Below, piece by piece: positions 9,099 through 18,543 of a stretch of 64,000 bases of DNA; positions within the stretch are counted from its first letter, which is position 1; each line of letters starts with the position of its first letter. A model generated the notes under the pieces. It searched no databases. It saw only the letters and a list, made by a program, of their open reading frames with translations, and was not told where the DNA came from. Source of the stretch: Bacteroidales bacterium UBA1745 (GTDB taxonomy: Bacteria; Bacteroidota; Bacteroidia; Bacteroidales; UBA932); the NCBI GenBank assembly GCA_002314885.1, contig DCHT01000062.1, positions 49,334-113,333 on the forward strand. The letters are read 5' to 3'. Made by a program: the position numbers and the translations under genes.

Positions 9099-10820
9099 TT
9101 AATGCTTTTTGAAGAAAAATGATTTTTGCTGCTTCTTTTTTTCCGGATCACGTTCCACATAGACAGGCTTCAGAGTCTTAGGGTCGAGACCCGTATAGAA
9201 CATCACGGAAGACACTGTCATAGGGGTTGGTGTAAAGTCCTGAACCTGATCCATATACAATCCCCTGAGGGCCGGTTTTTCGCTGAGGGCTTTCATCTCC
9301 CTCATACCGCAGCCCGGATGGGACGATATGAAATACGGCACAAGCTCGCAATTCTTACCGGAAGAACGCACAATAGAGTCGAATTCCCGCCTGAGGCGTT
9401 CGAAAAGCTTGAACGAAGGCTTGGCCATCAGTTTCAGGACATTGTCCTCAGTGTGCTCCGGAGCCACCTTCAGACGGCCGGAAGTATGCTCGAGTATGAG
9501 TTCCTTGAGATATGGATATGAAGTCTCGTCCACGAAGCCGTCTTCATTGAGGAAGAGGTCGTATCGGATGCCGCTGCCTATATAGGCGTGGCGTATGCCC
9601 TTGACCGTGGAAATACGGCCGTAGAGGCCCAGCAGACGGGCGTGGGAGCGATCCATATTCTTGCACGGAGCCGGATAGAGGCAGGACTGGCGACGGCATT
9701 TGGCGCACAGTTCAGGGTTCTTTCCGTGCATACCGTACATATTGGCGGTAGGCGCTCCGACGTCGGAGATGTTGCCCGCGAAATCAGGCAGCTTCTTCAG
9801 GCCCTGGATCTCCCTGATGATGGAATCCTCGCTGCGTTCCTGGATGAATTTGCCCTGATGGGCGGCAATGGTGCAGAAATTACAGCCTCCGAAGCATCCC
9901 CTGTGGGTGTTCACGGAGAATTTGATCATATCGTAGGCAGGGATGCGCCTGCCCTTGTAGCGAGGATGAGGTAGCTTGGTGAACGGAAGGTCCCAGATGG
10001 AGTCCATTTCCTTCTCCGAAGCAGGCGGATAGGTAGGATTAATCTGCACATAACCGTCTCCGACCGGTTCGATGATGACCGGCGGCTGCATCATATTCGC
10101 GTAAGTCTCGATGATGTGGAAGTTCTCCGCAAATGCCTTCTTGTCCTTGAGACAGGTCTCGTAGGAATGCAGATAGACGGCATCCTCCATCTTGCAGCGG
10201 CCGCTCATCTTGAAGGCCAGCTGAGGTATCCTCCTGATATCGGACAGTTTTCTGTCTGCCTCGATGGCACGGGTGAGCTCCAGCATAGGCCTCTCCCCCA
10301 TTCCGTAGCAGAGCCAGTCGGCACCGCTGCTTTCGAGTATGGACGGCATCAGGCAGTCCTTCCAGTAATCGTAGTGGGTAACCCTTCGCAGCGAGGCTTC
10401 GATGCCTCCGATGACGACAGGTACATCCGGATACAGTTTCTTGAGTATCTGGGTATATACGGTCACGGCGTAGTCAGGCCTTGCGCCGGCCCTGCCGTCA
10501 GGAGTGTAGGCATCGTCGCTGCGCAGCCTCCTGGCCGCCGTATAATGATTGACCATCGAGTCCATTGCGCCTGAATTCACGGCGAAATACAGCCTCGGAC
10601 GGCCCAGTTTGCGGAAATCGCGCAGATCGTCGCGCCAGTTCGGCTGAGGCACGACGGCGACTCTGTAGCCCCATTTCTGGAGCCATCTGGATATGACGGC
10701 AGTACCAAAAGAAGGGTGGTCTATAAAGGCATCACCCGTAAAGAAGATGACGTCTATATAGTCCCACCCTAATTTTTCGACCTCCTTGAGGGAGGTAGGT
10801 ATCATTTCGGCCTCTGCCAT
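9099..10820 (-). CDS. YgiQ-family radical SAM protein
   Basis: A 573-residue member of the YgiQ (UPF0313) radical SAM family. The N-terminal domain (SRWLQKWGYRVAVVPQPNW) is typical of the family. The iron-sulfur motif is CFGGCNFC (Cys-x3-Cys-x2-Cys), followed by TIAAHQGKFIQERSEDSI. A second Cys cluster (LCAKCRRQSC) lies further downstream. The biochemical reaction of YgiQ proteins is not established. It is the last gene of the degP-rpoD-argS operon, 6 bp after argS. A second Met five residues in is an alternative start. Confidence 0.93.
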   Translation of the reverse strand: MAEAEMIPTSLKEVEKLGWDYIDVIFFTGDAFIDHPSFGTAVISRWLQKWGYRVAVVPQPNWRDDLRDFRKLGRPRLYFAVNSGAMDSMVNHYTAARRLRSDDAYTPDGRAGARPDYAVTVYTQILKKLYPDVPVVIGGIEASLRRVTHYDYWKDCLMPSILESSGADWLCYGMGERPMLELTRAIEADRKLSDIRRIPQLAFKMSGRCKMEDAVYLHSYETCLKDKKAFAENFHIIETYANMMQPPVIIEPVGDGYVQINPTYPPASEKEMDSIWDLPFTKLPHPRYKGRRIPAYDMIKFSVNTHRGCFGGCNFCTIAAHQGKFIQERSEDSIIREIQGLKKLPDFAGNISDVGAPTANMYGMHGKNPELCAKCRRQSCLYPAPCKNMDRSHARLLGLYGRISTVKGIRHAYIGSGIRYDLFLNEDGFVDETSYPYLKELILEHTSGRLKVAPEHTEDNVLKLMAKPSFKLFERLRREFDSIVRSSGKNCELVPYFISSHPGCGMREMKALSEKPALRGLYMDQVQDFTPTPMTVSSVMFYTGLDPKTLKPVYVERDPEKKKQQKSFFFKKH

Positions 10821-10826
10821 CGCAGA

Positions 10827-12557
10827 CTACATTCTGTCCGGAAGAGTGATTCCGAGAAGTGCGGTAGCCTTGGCGAGCACGTCGGCGATCAGGCTGATGA
10901 GTTCGAGACGCATAGCGAGAACGGCTGCGTCAGGCTCCTTCAGGATCGGAGTGTCGTGATAGTACTGGTTGAATTCCTTGGCCAGGTCATAGGAGTAGTT
11001 GGCAAGCACTGCAGGTGAGAAGCCGTCCGCAGCCTCCTGCACCTTGGCAGGATATGCGGAAAGTATCTTCACGAGCCTTACTTCCTTTGCGCTCAGCTCA
11101 GCAGAATCCGAAAGCGCAGGCTTCAGACCCTGGTCCTGGGCCTTGCGGAGGATGCTCCTGATGCGGGCGTGGGTATACTGGATGAACGGACCTGTATTGC
11201 CGTTGAAGTCGATTGACTCCTTAGGATCGAAGAGCATAGTCTTCTTAGGATCGACCTTGAGGATGAAGTACTTGAGCGCACCGAGGCCGATGACACGGTA
11301 GAGATTGTCCTTCTCCTCTTCGCTCATATCGGCGAGCTTGCCGGAAGCCTCGGAAGTGGCCTTTGACTGCTCGTACATCTCCTGGATGAGGTCGTCGGCA
11401 TCGACGACGGTACCCTCGCGGCTCTTCATCTTGCCCTCCGGAAGTTCCACCATACCATAGCTGAGATGGAAGATCCTGGAAGCCCAGTCGAAGCCGAGCT
11501 TGGCGAGGATGAGCTTGAGCACCTGGAAGTGGTAATCCTGCTCATTTCCAACGACATACACGTGGGAATCGAGGCTGTTCTCAGCAAAGCGGCGCTCTGC
11601 TGTACCGAGGTCCTGGGTGATATATACTGAGGTTCCGTCGGAACGCTGTACGATCTTGCGGTCGAGGCCGTCGTTGGTGAGGTCACACCACACTGAGCCG
11701 TCAGGATCCTTCACGAAAACGCCCTTCTCGAGGCCCTGCTGAACGAGTTCCTTGCCGAGAAGATAGGTGTCGTGCTCATAGTAGGTCTTGTCGAAGCTGA
11801 TGCCGAGAGCCTTGTAGGTCTGCTCGAAACCGTCGAACACCCAGCCGTTCATCTTGGCCCAGAGAGCGCGAACCTCAGGGTCGCCTGCTTCCCAGTCGAC
11901 GAGCATCTTGTGCACGTCCTCGAGGACTGCAGGGTTCTCCTTCTCCATCTTCGCGTATTCGACGTAGCAGTCGCCTACGAGATGGTCGCCCTTCTTGCCG
12001 AGAGTCTCAGGGGTGGCGCCGTTGAAGCGCTTCTGCCAGGCATACATACTCTTGCAGATATGCACTCCGCGGTCGTTCACGAGGGTTGTCTTGATCACAT
12101 TGTTGCCCGCTGCCTTGAGTATGTCCGAAACGCTGGCTCCGAGGAGGTTGTTGCGGACGTGACCGAGGTGGAGAGGCTTGTTGGTATTAGGGGACGAGAA
12201 CTCGACCATAATGGTCTTGCCGGTGGAAGGCAGCTGGCCGAAATCAGCCTCTGAGGCGATTGCAGTCAGGGTTTCGTTCCAATATACGTTAGACAGAAGG
12301 AGGTTGAGGAAGCCCTTCACGCAGTTGAAGCGTGCGATCTCAGGCACATTGGCCACGAGCCACTCACCTATCGCGTTTCCGGTGTTCTCCGGGGCTGAAT
12401 GGGATACCTTAAGAAGGGGAAACACCACGAGTGTGTAGTCCCCTTCGAATTCCTTCCTCGTCACCTGCACCTGCAGGTTTGAGGCTTCTATGTCAGCGCC
12501 GTACAGTGCCTTTACGGCCTGCGACGCCTTGGATGCAATGAATGATTCAGGTGTCAT
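10827..12557 (-). CDS. argS: Arginyl-tRNA synthetase
   Basis: A 576-residue class I synthetase charging tRNA-Arg. The N-terminal Arg-S additional domain is followed by the HIGH-type motif HLGHVRNN. The KMSKS loop appears as KMKSREGT. The C-terminal anticodon-binding (DALR) domain ends LLGITLPDRM. The ATG at 12557 is one base from the sigma-factor stop codon and matches the family N-terminus (MTPESFIASKASQAV); an upstream Met at 12647 would sit inside rpoD. Confidence 0.97.
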   Translation of the reverse strand: MTPESFIASKASQAVKALYGADIEASNLQVQVTRKEFEGDYTLVVFPLLKVSHSAPENTGNAIGEWLVANVPEIARFNCVKGFLNLLLSNVYWNETLTAIASEADFGQLPSTGKTIMVEFSSPNTNKPLHLGHVRNNLLGASVSDILKAAGNNVIKTTLVNDRGVHICKSMYAWQKRFNGATPETLGKKGDHLVGDCYVEYAKMEKENPAVLEDVHKMLVDWEAGDPEVRALWAKMNGWVFDGFEQTYKALGISFDKTYYEHDTYLLGKELVQQGLEKGVFVKDPDGSVWCDLTNDGLDRKIVQRSDGTSVYITQDLGTAERRFAENSLDSHVYVVGNEQDYHFQVLKLILAKLGFDWASRIFHLSYGMVELPEGKMKSREGTVVDADDLIQEMYEQSKATSEASGKLADMSEEEKDNLYRVIGLGALKYFILKVDPKKTMLFDPKESIDFNGNTGPFIQYTHARIRSILRKAQDQGLKPALSDSAELSAKEVRLVKILSAYPAKVQEAADGFSPAVLANYSYDLAKEFNQYYHDTPILKEPDAAVLAMRLELISLIADVLAKATALLGITLPDRM

Positions 12558-12558
12558 A

Positions 12559-13419
12559 CTAACCGAGATAACTCTTGAGCAGCTTGCTCCTTGAATTCTG
12601 TTTGAGCCTGCGTATCGCCTTCTCCTTGATCTGGCGGACACGCTCACGGGTAAGGTTGAACTTCTCGCCTATCTCCTCGAGGGTCATTTCCTGGCAACCG
12701 ATGCCGAAGAAATACTTGATGATGTCCCTCTCACGTGGAGCCAGGGTGGAAAGTGCGCGCTCGATCTCCTTGTTCAGGGATTCGTTCACGAGGCCACGGT
12801 CCGCGCTAGGTGAATCGTCATTCACGAGCACGTCGAGGAGGCTGTTGTCCTCGCCCTCCACGAATGGAGCGTCAACTGACACGTGACGGCCTGAAACCCT
12901 GAGGGTGTCGGCGATCTTCTCCTTCGGAACGTCTATCATCTCAGCGAGCTCCTCGCTGGTAGGCATACGTTCGTGTTCCTGCTCGAACTTTCCGAGAGCC
13001 TTGTTTATCTTGTTCAGGGAGCCTACCTGGTTCAGAGGCAGACGTACGATACGTGACTGCTCTGCCAGAGCCTGGAGAATGGACTGACGAATCCACCATA
13101 CGGCGTATGAGATGAATTTGAAGCCCCTGGTCTCATCGAACTTCTCCGCTGCCTTGATCAGGCCGAGGTTGCCCTCGTTGATAAGGTCAGGAAGGCTGAG
13201 TCCCTGATTCTGATACTGCTTTGCAACTGACACCACGAACCTGAGGTTCGCCCTGGTGAGTTTCTCGAGAGCCGCCTGGTCGCCTTTGCGTATCCTCTGT
13301 GCGAGCTCTACCTCTTCTTCAACTGTAATAAGTTCTTCCCTGCCGATTTCCTGGAGATACTTGTCAAGAGATGCGCTCTCCCTGTTAGTTATCGACTTGG
13401 TGATTTTAAGTTGTCTCAT
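12559..13419 (-). CDS. rpoD: Primary RNA polymerase sigma factor (RpoD family)
   Basis: A 286-residue group 1 sigma factor of the short Bacteroidota type, lacking region 1.1. Region 1.2 begins near residue 14. Region 2 contains LPDLINEGNLGLIKAAEKFD and FISYAVWWIRQSI (core binding and -10 melting). Region 4 ends with the helix-turn-helix TLEEIGEKFNLTRERVRQIKEKAIRRLK. It is the likely reader of the TAnnTTTG boxes listed throughout this window. It sits 12 bp after the DegP-like protease gene and overlaps no neighbour. Confidence 0.97.
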   Translation of the reverse strand: MRQLKITKSITNRESASLDKYLQEIGREELITVEEEVELAQRIRKGDQAALEKLTRANLRFVVSVAKQYQNQGLSLPDLINEGNLGLIKAAEKFDETRGFKFISYAVWWIRQSILQALAEQSRIVRLPLNQVGSLNKINKALGKFEQEHERMPTSEELAEMIDVPKEKIADTLRVSGRHVSVDAPFVEGEDNSLLDVLVNDDSPSADRGLVNESLNKEIERALSTLAPRERDIIKYFFGIGCQEMTLEEIGEKFNLTRERVRQIKEKAIRRLKQNSRSKLLKSYLG

Positions 13420-13431
13420 CGACTTTTCGCT

Positions 13432-14871
13432 TTATTTTGCGAAGCCGAAGTAGCTCTGTCTGCCGGATTTGCTGATTCCTTCGATATACACAGCCCTGTT
13501 CGACTTCTTGATTATATTCAAAATGTCCTGAGGTGTGCTTACAGCCGTATCATTCACATAGAGTATCACGTAGCCTTCCGTAACTCCTGCATCTGCCAGT
13601 TTGCCAGGTCCTACGCTCACTACCTCGACGCCCTTGGAAATACCCAGATTCCTCAAAGTCTCCTTCGGTGCGGCCTTGATCTTCGAGCCGTAGAATGCCA
13701 CAGCGCCTTCCTCGTCGACTGTTCCAGTCTCAGCAGAACTTGCCTTGAAGGTCACGGTGAAAGTGTGTTCCTTGCCGTTCCTGATCACGGTCACGTCTGC
13801 CTTGTCGCCAGGGTGATAGCTGTTGACCTTTTCCTGTACAGATGCTCCGTCCTTGACCATCATCGAGTCGATGCGTACGAGCACATCTCCCTTCTTGATG
13901 CCCGCAGCGTCTGCTGCACTGCCGGAAGCAACCTCGTTAATATATACTCCATTTGAAGAAGAAAGTTTCAATTCCGCAACTTTTTCCTTATCGAGGTTCT
14001 GCATAGTGATGCCGAGCATAGCACGCTTCACGCTGCCATAATCCATCAGATCGGCCACGATACGCTTCACGATATTGACCGGAACCGCGAATGAATAACC
14101 AGTGTAAGAGCCTGTCTGTGAGATAATTGCAGTATTGATACCCACAAGCTGTCCGGCCTTGTTCACAAGTGCGCCGCCACTGTTTCCAGGGTTCACGGCC
14201 GCATCAGTCTGGATGAAGGACTCGATCTTGAACTCACCGGTGTAGTTCGGCATAGTGCGGCCCTTGGCGCTGACGATGCCGGCGGTGATGGTGGAACGGA
14301 GGTCATACGGGCTGCCGATGGCAATCACCCACTCGCCCAGGCGGAGCTGGTCTGAGTCTCCGAGAGGCACGGTAGGCAGGTTGTCGGCCTCGACCTTGAT
14401 CAGGGCCACGTCCGTAGCAGGGTCGGTACCGATGAGGGTTGCCTCGTAAGTCTGGTTGTTGTTCAGGGTCACCTCGATCTTGTTCGCATTCGCGATGACG
14501 TGGTTGTTGGTCACGATGTAGCCGTCATTGCGGATGATCACGCCCGAACCGCTGCCGACGCGCTCACGCTGCTGCGGAGTCCCCTCGTTTCCGAAGAAGA
14601 AATCGAATATCGACGACGGAGCTGTCACTCTGTCAGTGGATGTCACTTTGACATAAACTACGGCGTCCACTGCGGACTCTGCCGCATATGTGAAATCAGG
14701 ATAGTCGTCAAGGTTCAGGTTGACTGTCCTGTAATTCGGATTTACGCTGTCCTGGACCGTCTGCGCAACGGTTTCAGTATTATTCTTACCACTGGTAAGC
14801 CTTACTACTCCATACGATGTTCCTGCGGCCACCAAGGCACAGGCAAGTACTAATAAAATGTTCTTTTTCAT
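13432..14871 (-). CDS. degP: Periplasmic HtrA/DegP serine protease
   Basis: A 479-residue Do-family protease and chaperone of the periplasm. An N-terminal signal or anchor helix (about residues 4-27) precedes a trypsin-like domain with the triad His124 (TNNHV), Asp154 (DPATDVALI) and Ser231 (NPGNSGGAL). One clear PDZ domain follows and a second, weaker one reaches the C-terminus. It degrades misfolded envelope proteins. Placement directly upstream of the primary sigma factor may link envelope quality control and transcription, but that is inference. Confidence 0.95.
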   Translation of the reverse strand: MKKNILLVLACALVAAGTSYGVVRLTSGKNNTETVAQTVQDSVNPNYRTVNLNLDDYPDFTYAAESAVDAVVYVKVTSTDRVTAPSSIFDFFFGNEGTPQQRERVGSGSGVIIRNDGYIVTNNHVIANANKIEVTLNNNQTYEATLIGTDPATDVALIKVEADNLPTVPLGDSDQLRLGEWVIAIGSPYDLRSTITAGIVSAKGRTMPNYTGEFKIESFIQTDAAVNPGNSGGALVNKAGQLVGINTAIISQTGSYTGYSFAVPVNIVKRIVADLMDYGSVKRAMLGITMQNLDKEKVAELKLSSSNGVYINEVASGSAADAAGIKKGDVLVRIDSMMVKDGASVQEKVNSYHPGDKADVTVIRNGKEHTFTVTFKASSAETGTVDEEGAVAFYGSKIKAAPKETLRNLGISKGVEVVSVGPGKLADAGVTEGYVILYVNDTAVSTPQDILNIIKKSNRAVYIEGISKSGRQSYFGFAK

Positions 14872-14943
14872 ACCAATTCAACTTTTTTGGTTGCGAGGCG
14901 AAGAAAAATCAAAATATGTGCCAATAGATAGGAAAAAAATTCA

Positions 14944-14951
14944 TACTTTTG
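14944..14951 (+). promoter_or_regulatory. -7 promoter box of dnaN
   Basis: TACTTTTG fits TAnnTTTG, 43 bp before the dnaN start. The 124-bp divergent degP/dnaN gap is A/T-rich; no good -33 TTG lies at the usual distance. Confidence 0.55.
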
Positions 14952-14994
14952 TAGATACGCAAAACCGCAGAAAACAGATAAAAACTTTATACGT

Positions 14995-16116
14995 ATGAAA
15001 TTTGTCATTTCCAGCTCAGAGCTGCTCAAGGGAACCCTCGCCGTTGCAAAGGCGATCCCTTCAAAATCAGCTCTCCCTATCCTCGAATGCTTCCTCTTTG
15101 ACCTCAAGGACGGCAAGCTCGAGATAACCGCATCCGACTCGGAACTCACTCTCCGCACCTCCATCGAGGTCGAGAACGCCGCAGAAGAAGGCAGGATCGC
15201 AGTTCCGGCAAAGCACCTCACTGAACTCCTCAAGGAGCTCCCTGACCAGCCTCTTTCCATCAGCGTCCTCTCAGACAGCACCTTCGAGTGCAGATGGGCA
15301 AGCGGTAACTCTTCACTGCCATACTTCCCTGCAGTGGACTACCCTGAGATCACAGGCACCGACGAGACCGCTGTCGTAGTGGACTTCCCTGCACAGGCTC
15401 TCGTAGAAGGCATCGCCTCCACCGTATATGCCACCGCTGACGACGAGATCCGTCCTACTATGAACGGTATCTACTTCGACTTCGGCGCATCTTCCACCAC
15501 CCTCGTGGCTTCAGATGCCCACAAGCTCATCTGCTACACCACCAAGGACGTGAAGACCGAGGAGAACGTAGCCTTCATCCTCCACAAGAAGCCGGCTTCT
15601 GTCCTCAGGGCCATCATCGGCAAGGACGTGGAGACCGTACAGGTAAGCTTCGACTCCAAGAACGCAATGTTCAGCTTCGGCAGCACCGTGGTCATCTGCC
15701 GCCAGATCGTGGGCAAGTACCCAAGGTACCGCGACGTGATCCCTCAGAACAACGCCAATACCCTCAAGATCGACAGGGCTATGTTCCTCAACACCGTGAA
15801 GCGTATCCAGGTGTGTGCCAACAAGGCATCCAGCCAGATCAAGTTCACTCTCAAGGAGAACTCCCTCGAGATCACCGCTCAGGACCTCGGATTCTCAATC
15901 GCAGCCTACGAGAAGGTTGCCTGCCAGTATGACGGCGAGAACCTCGAGATCGGCTTCAAGTCCACTTTCCTCGTGGAGATCCTCAGCAATATGTCCTGCA
16001 ACGAGGTCGTAATGAAGTTCGCAGACAACAGGCGCGCAGCCCTCATCGTTCCTGCAGAGGACGAGGCTGAGAGCGAGAAGCTCTGCGGCATCATTATGCC
16101 GATTATGTTCTCTTAA
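14995..16116 (+). CDS. dnaN: DNA polymerase III sliding clamp (beta subunit)
   Basis: A 373-residue beta clamp, the ring that tethers DNA polymerase III to DNA. All three clamp domains are present: the start MKFVISSSELLKGTLAVAKA, the central NGIYFDF with VASDAHKL, and the C-terminal NRRAALIVPAEDE ending IIMPIMFS. Length is normal. It heads a plus-strand operon; the exonuclease gene follows after 2 bp. Confidence 0.97.
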   Translation: MKFVISSSELLKGTLAVAKAIPSKSALPILECFLFDLKDGKLEITASDSELTLRTSIEVENAAEEGRIAVPAKHLTELLKELPDQPLSISVLSDSTFECRWASGNSSLPYFPAVDYPEITGTDETAVVVDFPAQALVEGIASTVYATADDEIRPTMNGIYFDFGASSTTLVASDAHKLICYTTKDVKTEENVAFILHKKPASVLRAIIGKDVETVQVSFDSKNAMFSFGSTVVICRQIVGKYPRYRDVIPQNNANTLKIDRAMFLNTVKRIQVCANKASSQIKFTLKENSLEITAQDLGFSIAAYEKVACQYDGENLEIGFKSTFLVEILSNMSCNEVVMKFADNRRAALIVPAEDEAESEKLCGIIMPIMFS

Positions 16117-16118
16117 TA

Positions 16119-17021
16119 ATGGAACTCAAGCTCAACAGGCCGCTGCTCTTCTTCGACATCGAGAGCACCGGCCTTAATATTCCGTGCGACAGCATAGTCG
16201 AACTCAGTTTCGTCAAGGTGATGCCTGGCAACGAGCAGCGCATCAAGACCTGGCGCGTGTGTCCGTGGGACTACGAGAACAACTGCCAGAGGCCTATGAA
16301 CCCTCAGGCGGAAGCCGTCAACGGCATCAGCGCAGAAGACGTCAGAAACGAAAAGAAGTTCTACGAACTCGCTGACGAGATCATCGAATGGATGGCCGAC
16401 GCAGACCTTGCAGGATACAACTCCGCAAAGTTCGACCTCCCTATGCTCGCAGAGGAACTCGAAAGGGTGCGCAAGTACAAGAGGCCTGACCTCGACATCG
16501 ACCTCCACAGCAAGAAGATGGTGGACGTGCAGGTCATCTATCACAAGATGGAGCCTCGCAACCTCAAGGCAGCCTACCGCTTCTATGTGGGCGGCGACTT
16601 CGAGAATGCGCACGCAGCCGAGGCCGACACCCTCGCCACCCTCGCAGTCCTCAAGGGACAGCTGGGAATGTACGGTGAGGACCAGGTGAAGAACGACGTG
16701 GACTGGCTGGCCAACTTCACAGAAGTGCAGAAGGCCGTGGACTACGCCGGACGCATAGTCCTCAACGCCGACAAGGAGCCTATCATCAGCTTCGGCAAGC
16801 ACAAGGGCAAGACCTGCCGCGAAGTCTACAGGACCGAGCCGTCCTACTTCGCCTGGATACAGAACGGAGACTTCACCCTCGACACCAAGCGTCAGTTCGC
16901 CGCACTCAAGGAGAAATTCGACGCAGAGAGGAGGGCTCCGCTCAGCGACCAGCAGATCAACGACGCCACCGCACGCCTGCGCAACAAGTTCAACGGCGGT
17001 GGCCAGGGCAGCCTCTTCTAG
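16119..17021 (+). CDS. DnaQ-like 3'-5' exonuclease
   Basis: A 300-residue DEDD exonuclease. ExoI is FFDIESTGLN, ExoII includes AGYNSAKFDLPML, and ExoIII is HAAEADTLATLAVL with its final Asp. The C-terminal part (about residues 215-275) is a small domain with ISFGKHKGKTCREVY and YFAWI, seen in other exonucleases of this phylum. Being next to dnaN suggests a role in replication proofreading or repair with the polymerase III holoenzyme, but it is not a canonical epsilon subunit. Confidence 0.88.
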   Translation: MELKLNRPLLFFDIESTGLNIPCDSIVELSFVKVMPGNEQRIKTWRVCPWDYENNCQRPMNPQAEAVNGISAEDVRNEKKFYELADEIIEWMADADLAGYNSAKFDLPMLAEELERVRKYKRPDLDIDLHSKKMVDVQVIYHKMEPRNLKAAYRFYVGGDFENAHAAEADTLATLAVLKGQLGMYGEDQVKNDVDWLANFTEVQKAVDYAGRIVLNADKEPIISFGKHKGKTCREVYRTEPSYFAWIQNGDFTLDTKRQFAALKEKFDAERRAPLSDQQINDATARLRNKFNGGGQGSLF

Positions 17022-17024
17022 GAT

Positions 17025-17573
17025 ATGAACATCACGGTTATCGACAGCGAAGGCCGCATCAGCTGCAGGCCCGACACCACCTGGGAGCGCGAGGACAAGG
17101 ATTTCTTCGTGCCTGACGAGGTGGAGGCGCTGTCGTATGCCCCGGTGCTCTTCGCCAAGATGAGCCGTGCCGGCAAGTGCATAGGTGAGAAGTTCGCCGA
17201 CCGCTACTACGAGACCATCTGCTGGGGCGTACTCCTCTATGTGGAAGGGCATCCTTCCGGAGCCTTCTTCGACAGGACCTCAGTACTTCCGGCAGCAGTC
17301 TATTCCAAGCACACCCTGGACCTTCCTGAAAACGAGTTCTGCTTCAGCAGGAACGGCGAAGTCATCTACAGTACGGAAGCCGGAGAAAACGCCCGCGCAC
17401 GCATATGCAAGGCCTTGGCCGACGCCTCAAAGATCGTGTCCCAGCGAATTGGAGACATAGTGGCCATCGAACTGGCACCACAGCAGCAGCTCGCATCCCG
17501 CAACGACGGCGAAATAAGCATCGCCGGCAGCTGGTGCGAAAATCCACTCTTTGATTTCAGGATTATCTTCTAG
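17025..17573 (+). CDS. Degenerate FAH-superfamily-like protein
   Basis: A 182-residue protein that resembles small fumarylacetoacetate-hydrolase-family proteins. The stretch LFAKMSRAGKCIGEKFADRYYETICWGVL (residues 42-70) matches the usual KISRLGKxI..FAxRYY..I..G pattern, and GDIVAIEL near the end is also familiar. The acidic metal ligands are missing: the usual ExE is replaced by residues around Ala39-Val41, and the downstream Asp by Leu. It is therefore probably not an active hydrolase of this family. It lies 3 bp after the exonuclease gene. The family assignment is tentative. Confidence 0.6.
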   Translation: MNITVIDSEGRISCRPDTTWEREDKDFFVPDEVEALSYAPVLFAKMSRAGKCIGEKFADRYYETICWGVLLYVEGHPSGAFFDRTSVLPAAVYSKHTLDLPENEFCFSRNGEVIYSTEAGENARARICKALADASKIVSQRIGDIVAIELAPQQQLASRNDGEISIAGSWCENPLFDFRIIF

Positions 17574-18541
17574 TCCAGTCTCAGATAGTAATTCATTTCC
17601 CCGTCACTCCCGGAGAATATTCCTCGGAGGTCGGAGAGCACCAAGTCCGGTCTGACCGCTCCCCTTTCCCAGAAGTCATTGCCACCCTCAGGAGTGGTGA
17701 GCAGACTGTTGTCATAGACCCTGTCCAACTGAATGACGGACGGGCGGGTTCCACGTCCAGGATTGAGCCATATATCCGCATTCTGGGACAACAGGAATGC
17801 ATCTTCAATGGAAATTATAGACGACTCTATCCCAGGTTTGCAGCCCAGGATCTCACCCCCCGCATCCCTGACCAGCGTGGCCATATAGCTATCTGCGCCA
17901 GGAATGTACCAGGCATCTCCGTATGGTGAGTTCATAAGCACCTTGACAGGAGCATCGCTTCCCGTCCTGATGGATTCATAGGCTTCCTCAATCGAGCAGA
18001 ACACGGAATCGGCCACTTCGGGAAGGCCTGCCATTGCCCCATACGCCCTGATATATTCGGCCCTGCCGAGAGGACTGCCCTCGAGATGGTCGTAGAGGCG
18101 GAAGGTCCTGATGCCCAGCTCCTCCAGTCTGTCGATATAGGCCGGAGTGGCCGCGGAAATGCCATAGACGAGAACCACGTCCGGCTGCAGAGCCAGAACA
18201 GTCTCATAGTCGAGAGCAGCATCGCTGCCGATTTCCGCCGCGTGGCTGCGAATGTATTCATTGGAGAGATATCGTCTGCCCGATATACCGCTGACCCTGT
18301 CTGCCGCTCCTATCTCCGCAAAACCGGCGGAGTATGTGGAAGACATACACACCACCGACTGCAGAGGAGTCCCAACAATCAAAGTGTCGGTGCTGCCGTC
18401 GAAAGGAGATATGCTGATGACCAGGGAGTCCCTGACGTCTATCCAGTCTGCGTGCCTGAGACTGGACTCAAAACCAAACTGCCCGTGACCTGAACAGGAC
18501 ACGAGCAGCAGGAGTGTTGCTATTTTCAGCAAGCGTTTCAT
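17570..18541 (-). CDS. BtuF-like metal-chelate binding lipoprotein
   Basis: A 323-residue periplasmic-binding protein of the iron-siderophore/cobalamin (BtuF/FecB) class. A lipobox (LLLVSC, Cys16) anchors it. The fold is marked by VVCMSSTYSAGFAEIGAADRVSGISG, ALQPDVVLVYG and the C-terminal NADIWLNPGRGTR. The family delivers a chelate to an ABC permease, but no permease or receptor gene is nearby. The start codon at 18541 lies only 2 nt after the 3' end of tRNA-Thr. Its stop overlaps that of the convergent FAH-like gene by 4 nt (CTAG). Confidence 0.88.
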   Translation of the reverse strand: MKRLLKIATLLLLVSCSGHGQFGFESSLRHADWIDVRDSLVISISPFDGSTDTLIVGTPLQSVVCMSSTYSAGFAEIGAADRVSGISGRRYLSNEYIRSHAAEIGSDAALDYETVLALQPDVVLVYGISAATPAYIDRLEELGIRTFRLYDHLEGSPLGRAEYIRAYGAMAGLPEVADSVFCSIEEAYESIRTGSDAPVKVLMNSPYGDAWYIPGADSYMATLVRDAGGEILGCKPGIESSIISIEDAFLLSQNADIWLNPGRGTRPSVIQLDRVYDNSLLTTPEGGNDFWERGAVRPDLVLSDLRGIFSGSDGEMNYYLRLD

Positions 18542-18543
18542 CG

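Noticed and set aside
16113..17252. A 379-codon open frame on the minus strand opposite the exonuclease gene
   Set aside because: It is a by-product of GC-rich codon usage on the plus strand. The plus-strand frames carry clear DEDD exonuclease motifs, and the antisense product resembles nothing known.
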